Assembly (NCBI RefSeq): GCF_003815015.1
Contig: NZ_RKRE01000002.1
Location: forward strand, 310,001-374,000
From: Thermodesulfitimonas autotrophica
GTDB taxonomy: Bacteria > Bacillota > Desulfotomaculia > Desulfotomaculales > Ammonificaceae
Length of the DNA: 64,000 nt
Direction of reading: 5' to 3'
Part shown: positions 60,687 through 64,000 of the stretch, piece after piece
Layout: the number at the start of each line of letters is the position of its first letter
Numbering within the stretch: the first letter of the stretch is position 1
Translations under genes and position numbers: made by a program
Notes under the pieces: model-generated
Databases searched by the model: none
What the model was told of the DNA's origin: nothing
What the model saw: only the letters and a program-made list of their open reading frames with translations

Positions 60687-61571
60687 TTAAAGGAGACCTG
60701 CATCCCGCAGCAGCTGGCTCAGCCTCTCCTTTTCTTCCGCCGTCGCCTCCACGAGCGGCAGCCGCGGCGCACCCACGTTCATCCCAAGAAGGTTGAGCGC
60801 TGCCTTCACTGGCACCGGGTTCGTGGTGATGAACATTCCTTTGATGAGCGGGAAGAGTTCCTTGTGAATTTTCGCCGCCAGAGTTACGTTCCCGCTCGCG
60901 TAAGCGTTAATCATCTCCTGGAGGCGCTTGCCGGCAATGTGGGCGACCACGCTCACCACGCCCTTGCCGCCCACCGCCAGGACCGGCAGCGTCAGGGCAT
61001 CGTCCCCGCTGTAAATCGCGAAGTCGTCAGGAAGGACCCGCCGTAACTCGCTCACCTGGTCCAGGCTGCCGCTGGCTTCCTTGATCGCCTTGATATTCGG
61101 GACATCTTTCGCCAAACGCGCTACCGTGGCCGGGAGGACGTTTACCGCCGTCCGCCCCGGGATGTTGTAGAGCATCACCGGCAGGCTGGTGCTCTCCGCC
61201 ACCGCCCGGAAGTGCCGGTAAAGCCCCTCCTGCGAGGGCTTGTTGTAATACGGGGCCACCAGCATCACCCCGTCGGCGCCGGCCTTTTCCGCCGCCCGGG
61301 TGAGGGCGATGCTGTCGGCGGTAGAATAGCTCCCGGTGCCCGCAATCACCGTAGCCTTTCCGCCGACCTCCTCGACAACCGCCTCAAAGAGAGCGATCTT
61401 CTCTTCTTTGGTGAGGGTCGGTGACTCTCCCGTAGTGCCGGCAACTACCAGCCCGTCGGAACCGTTTTCCACCAGGTAGCGGGCCAGCTTCTTTGCCTGA
61501 GCAAGGTTCAGGCTGCCGTCCTTGTCAAAGGGCGTTACCATTGCGGTAAGTACCCTGCCGAAATCCGCCAT
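60687..61571 (-). CDS. dapA: 4-hydroxy-tetrahydrodipicolinate synthase
   Basis: Condenses pyruvate and aspartate semialdehyde, the first step of the lysine/diaminopimelate branch and the source of dipicolinate for spores. A 294-residue TIM barrel with [39 protein letters not shown] (active Tyr) and the Schiff-base Lys in [12 protein letters not shown] after GGAGGTGGTGTAAGAG. Last gene of the operon. The 152-base gap to asd holds an inverted repeat. Confidence 0.96.
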   Translation of the reverse strand: MADFGRVLTAMVTPFDKDGSLNLAQAKKLARYLVENGSDGLVVAGTTGESPTLTKEEKIALFEAVVEEVGGKATVIAGTGSYSTADSIALTRAAEKAGADGVMLVAPYYNKPSQEGLYRHFRAVAESTSLPVMLYNIPGRTAVNVLPATVARLAKDVPNIKAIKEASGSLDQVSELRRVLPDDFAIYSGDDALTLPVLAVGGKGVVSVVAHIAGKRLQEMINAYASGNVTLAAKIHKELFPLIKGMFITTNPVPVKAALNLLGMNVGAPRLPLVEATAEEKERLSQLLRDAGLL

Positions 61572-61601
61572 CTCTTACACCACCTCCAATTTTAGAAGTT
61601 A

Positions 61602-61710
61602 CCCAGCACTCAACTCAAAAAATAACTTCCTTGACCGCCAACGTGCAAATCCTCTTCGAAACTTCCACTTTTCTGGCAACCGCCGCTATTCCCCTTGGTT
61701 GAGTGCTGGG
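61602..61710. repeat. Inverted repeat CCCAGCACTCAAC / GTTGAGTGCTGGG between asd and dapA
   Basis: Thirteen-base perfect inverted copies at 61602-61614 and 61698-61710 enclose 83 bases. They fill the asd-dapA gap. The CCCAGCAC core is shared with the hairpin at 35074-35107, so this may be a small mobile or REP-like element. Confidence 0.7.
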
Positions 61711-61723
61711 CGGCCTCCAACCT

Positions 61724-62737
61724 CTATTTTACGCAGCTATACTTGATGGCCAACTCCGCAATCTGCACCGCGTTCGTGGCCGCGCCTTTGCGGAGCTGAT
61801 CCGCCACCACCCAGAGGTTTAAACCCTTGTCCAGCGAATTATCGTCCCTAATCCGCCCGACAAAAACCTCATCCTTGTCGTAGGCCAGGATGGGCATCGG
61901 GTATTTCTTAGCCGCTGGGTCATCGACGACCACCACCCCTGGCGCCCGCGATAGAATCTCCCGCGCCTCTTTAGCAGTAAGTTTTTCCTTTGTTTCCACG
62001 TTTACCGACTCAGAGTGGCACCGGATCACGGGCACCCGGACTGTCGTCGCGGTAATCGATAGAGAATCGTCGTGGAAAATCTTGCGGGTTTCCTTGACCA
62101 TCTTCCACTCTTCTTTGGTATAGTCTAGCTCTTGAAAAACATCGATGTGCGGGATCAGGTTGAAAGCGATCTGGTACGGGAAGACTTGCGGCGGGTACTC
62201 TTGCCCGCTTAGCACCGCCCGGGTCTGCGCCTCAAGTTCCTTGATGGCCGCCGCCCCCGCACCGGAAACCGCCTGGTAGGTGGAAACCACTACCCGTTTG
62301 ATCCCTGCGGCGTCGTAAATCGGCTTCAGGGGCACCACCATGATAATCGTGGAACAGTTAGGGTTAGCGATTATCCCTTTATGCCATTTAACATCTTCCG
62401 GGTTGACCTCCGGGACCACTAAAGGAACATCGGGTTCAAGGCGAAAGGCGCTCGAGTTATCGATCACCAGCGCCCCCCGTTCTTTCGCGGCTAACGCGAA
62501 CTCCTTGCTCGCGGCGCCGCCCGCAAAAAGCGCAATCTCCACGCCCTCAAAACTCTCCGGTCGCGTCTCTTCTACCGTATATGCTCCGCCCTTGAAATAA
62601 ACGACCCTGCCGGCCGACCGGGCGGTGGCCAGAGGACGGAGCTCCCGCACGGGAAAGTTCCGCTCCTCCAGCACCTTTAAAATCTCCTGGCCGACCGCCC
62701 CGGTCGCGCCTACCACCGCTACGTTAAACTGTCGCAA
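61724..62737 (-). CDS. asd: Aspartate-semialdehyde dehydrogenase
   Basis: A 337-residue NADPH enzyme that reduces aspartyl phosphate. AVVGATGAVGQEILKVLEE is the cofactor motif, IANPNCSTI holds the catalytic Cys, STYQAVSGAG and RVPVIRCHSESVN are family motifs. The start is a TTG after GAGGAGGCCTCCT. It supplies dapA, which follows. In Bacillus an aspartokinase gene lies between asd and dapA; it is absent here. Confidence 0.96.
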   Translation of the reverse strand: MRQFNVAVVGATGAVGQEILKVLEERNFPVRELRPLATARSAGRVVYFKGGAYTVEETRPESFEGVEIALFAGGAASKEFALAAKERGALVIDNSSAFRLEPDVPLVVPEVNPEDVKWHKGIIANPNCSTIIMVVPLKPIYDAAGIKRVVVSTYQAVSGAGAAAIKELEAQTRAVLSGQEYPPQVFPYQIAFNLIPHIDVFQELDYTKEEWKMVKETRKIFHDDSLSITATTVRVPVIRCHSESVNVETKEKLTAKEAREILSRAPGVVVVDDPAAKKYPMPILAYDKDEVFVGRIRDDNSLDKGLNLWVVADQLRKGAATNAVQIAELAIKYSCVK

Positions 62738-62770
62738 AGGAGGCCTCCTCTCTAAAGCCTTATTTTCCCC

Positions 62771-63376
62771 TTACGAAGCGTTCGGGTAGCTAATTACGAT
62801 GGGCTGGATCTGCTTCCCCTCGAGCGCGTACAAGATTGTGTCTAACAAAAGGTCCATCCGGGCAACCAGTGAATTCGGCTTTTCTTTCGGGTTATCCTGA
62901 CCAAAGGGTACCATGTAAATGTTCTTCGCGTTTAGAAGCACACCCAAGTTGCGGGCGTTCATCCCCAGACCGTCGTTGGTTGCGATCGCCAGAACCACCG
63001 GCCGCTGGTTCCTGAGCTGCGCCTTGATTGCCATCAAAACCGGCCCGTCGGTAATCGCGTTAGCCAGCTTCGCCAGCGTGTTTCCGGTGCAGGGTGCCAC
63101 CACTAGAAGATCGAGAAGCTTCTTCGGACCGATCGGCTCGGCGGTGACAATCGAATCGATCACCGCGTTGCCGGTCAGCTCCTGCAGCGTACTCTTCCAG
63201 TGCGCCGCCGTTCCGAAACGGGTGTCGGTGGTGGCCACCTCACGACTCACTATGGGAATAACCTCGGCCCCTTCTTCAATCAACTTCGCTATATGGCCGA
63301 CAACCTCCTTCAAGGTGCAGAAAGAGCCGGTTAACGCAAACCCTATGCGCCGTCCCTTAAGCCGCACCGCAAGCAC
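62771..63376 (-). CDS. dpaB: Dipicolinate synthase subunit B
   Basis: A 201-residue flavoprotein-type subunit (SpoVFB): GRRIGFALTGSFCTLKEV, VVAPCTGNTLAKLANAITDGPVLMAIKAQLRNQRPVVLAI and GLGMNARNLGVLLNAKNIYMVPFGQDNP are the family signature. With subunit A it makes dipicolinic acid, which with Ca2+ gives endospores heat resistance. Start GTG at 63376 or the GTG nine bases later, both after AGGGGGG. It is direct evidence that the organism has a sporulation gene set. Confidence 0.94.
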   Translation of the reverse strand: MLAVRLKGRRIGFALTGSFCTLKEVVGHIAKLIEEGAEVIPIVSREVATTDTRFGTAAHWKSTLQELTGNAVIDSIVTAEPIGPKKLLDLLVVAPCTGNTLAKLANAITDGPVLMAIKAQLRNQRPVVLAIATNDGLGMNARNLGVLLNAKNIYMVPFGQDNPKEKPNSLVARMDLLLDTILYALEGKQIQPIVISYPNAS

Positions 63377-63423
63377 CCCCCTGAAATACTGGAAAAGATT
63401 ACCTGTCCACCAGAAGACCGCTC

Positions 63424-64000
63424 TTAAGGTCCAACCGCAAGCGCGAGACCCTTTTCTTCTACCAGCAGATCAGCAACCACCTGGGCGAATATCCGGCCCG
63501 CTGTTTTGGGCGCCACCCTTCCCGGCAACGAAGGCGCTAAGATGGCCTGCCGTTTCAAACGCTGGGCGGCATCGAAATCGGTTCCGCCCGGCCTGGTCGC
63601 CAGGTCGATTATCAACACGTCGGGCCGCGTAGCCTTCAGGATTTTTGCGGTCAGCACCAGCGCCGGCACCGTGTTGAAGATTACGTCGGCTTCGCCAGCC
63701 AGCACCGGCAACCTGCCGAAGTCGGCAACCCGGCAGCCCATCTCCATCGCCCGCGCCCGCTGCGCCGCGTCGCGCGCCACGACGGTGGTTCGGGCACCGA
63801 GAGCGGTAAGCATCCGCGCCAGGGTCATACCGACCCGCCCAAAGCCCAGCACAAAAGCGGCTGAACCGTGGATGGTTACCGGCAGGTGCTCCATTGCCAG
63901 TTGAATTGCCCCTTCGGCCGAAGGGATCGCGTTTAAAATGGCGAAATCGTCCCGTTCCGCAATCTCGACCAACTTTAGCCCGCGCCGGTTAGCAACTTCG
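63424..64000 (-). CDS. dpaA: Dipicolinate synthase subunit A, 5' end beyond the window
   Basis: The C-terminal two thirds of SpoVFA; the frame runs open to the right edge. The Rossmann motif VLGFGRVGMTLARMLTALGARTTVVAR and LPVLAGEADVIFNTVPALVLT and VLIIDLATRPGGTDFDAA are characteristic. An internal TTG at 63972 is not the start because homologous coding continues upstream of it. It overlaps nothing and ends 47 bases before dpaB. Confidence 0.92.
   Translation of the reverse strand, partial: EVANRRGLKLVEIAERDDFAILNAIPSAEGAIQLAMEHLPVTIHGSAAFVLGFGRVGMTLARMLTALGARTTVVARDAAQRARAMEMGCRVADFGRLPVLAGEADVIFNTVPALVLTAKILKATRPDVLIIDLATRPGGTDFDAAQRLKRQAILAPSLPGRVAPKTAGRIFAQVVADLLVEEKGLALAVGP

Noticed and set aside
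1-64000. CRISPR array, tRNA or rRNA genes
   Set aside because: I saw no regularly spaced repeats of 25-40 bases and no cloverleaf or rRNA-like sequence; a tRNAscan or Rfam run would be decisive.

Overview
This GC-rich window looks like the chromosome of an anaerobic, endospore-forming, probably thermophilic autotroph of the Firmicutes (Moorella / Ammonifex / Desulfotomaculum neighbourhood). That placement is inference from the gene families: dipicolinate synthase genes, strong Shine-Dalgarno sites with many GTG and TTG starts, a form III-like RuBisCO, archaeal-type FBP aldolase/phosphatase, two-subunit transketolase and many metal-handling genes. Most genes lie on the minus strand. The exceptions are the genes at 46640-53560.

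Layout from left to right. (1) 1-9250 is a polymorphic-toxin type Rhs/YD-repeat locus. A 1939-residue cell-surface Rhs protein is followed by a membrane protein, a displaced Rhs tip, a second membrane protein and a second displaced tip. (2) 9461-19045 is a tight operon that supplies nearly a whole Calvin-Benson cycle: transaldolase, form III-type RuBisCO, phosphoribulokinase, transketolase N and C subunits, FBP aldolase/phosphatase, ribulose-P epimerase, GAPDH, an orphan LytTR regulator and PGK. No sedoheptulose bisphosphatase is present; transaldolase and the bifunctional FBP enzyme fit the 'transaldolase variant' of the cycle. Direct repeats resembling LytTR boxes lie upstream. (3) 19253-27848 holds a DUF4198 protein, a decayed methyltransferase, a Gate-domain membrane protein, a methyltransferase and a five-gene Nik/Opp/Dpp ABC importer. 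(4) 28143-45908 is a large chelatase-transport locus: CobN-type chelatase, ChlI and ChlD AAA+ subunits, two BtuF-like binding proteins, BtuC, BtuD, a stalk-domain surface protein and a second ABC system with two ABC-2 permeases. It is preceded by a strong promoter and a structured leader ending in a terminator, which is a candidate riboswitch.

(5) 46640-53560 (plus strand) carries a PocR-GAF-GAF-HD-GYP signalling protein, a calcium-type P-ATPase and two unrecognised envelope proteins. (6) 53569-53965 is a broken AbrB/PIN toxin-antitoxin pair. (7) 53996-60595 is an extended arsenic-type operon (arsR, TauE-like, Fe-S protein, acr3, DGC-domain protein, permease, thioredoxin-like, chrA, arsC) with a palindrome over the arsR promoter. 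(8) 60596-64000 is the dpaA-dpaB-asd-dapA cluster for dipicolinate and lysine precursors; dpaA runs off the right edge.

Short heptameric repeats and small palindromes recur between genes, mainly at 29-46 kb. I saw no tRNA, rRNA, CRISPR array or intact insertion sequence.
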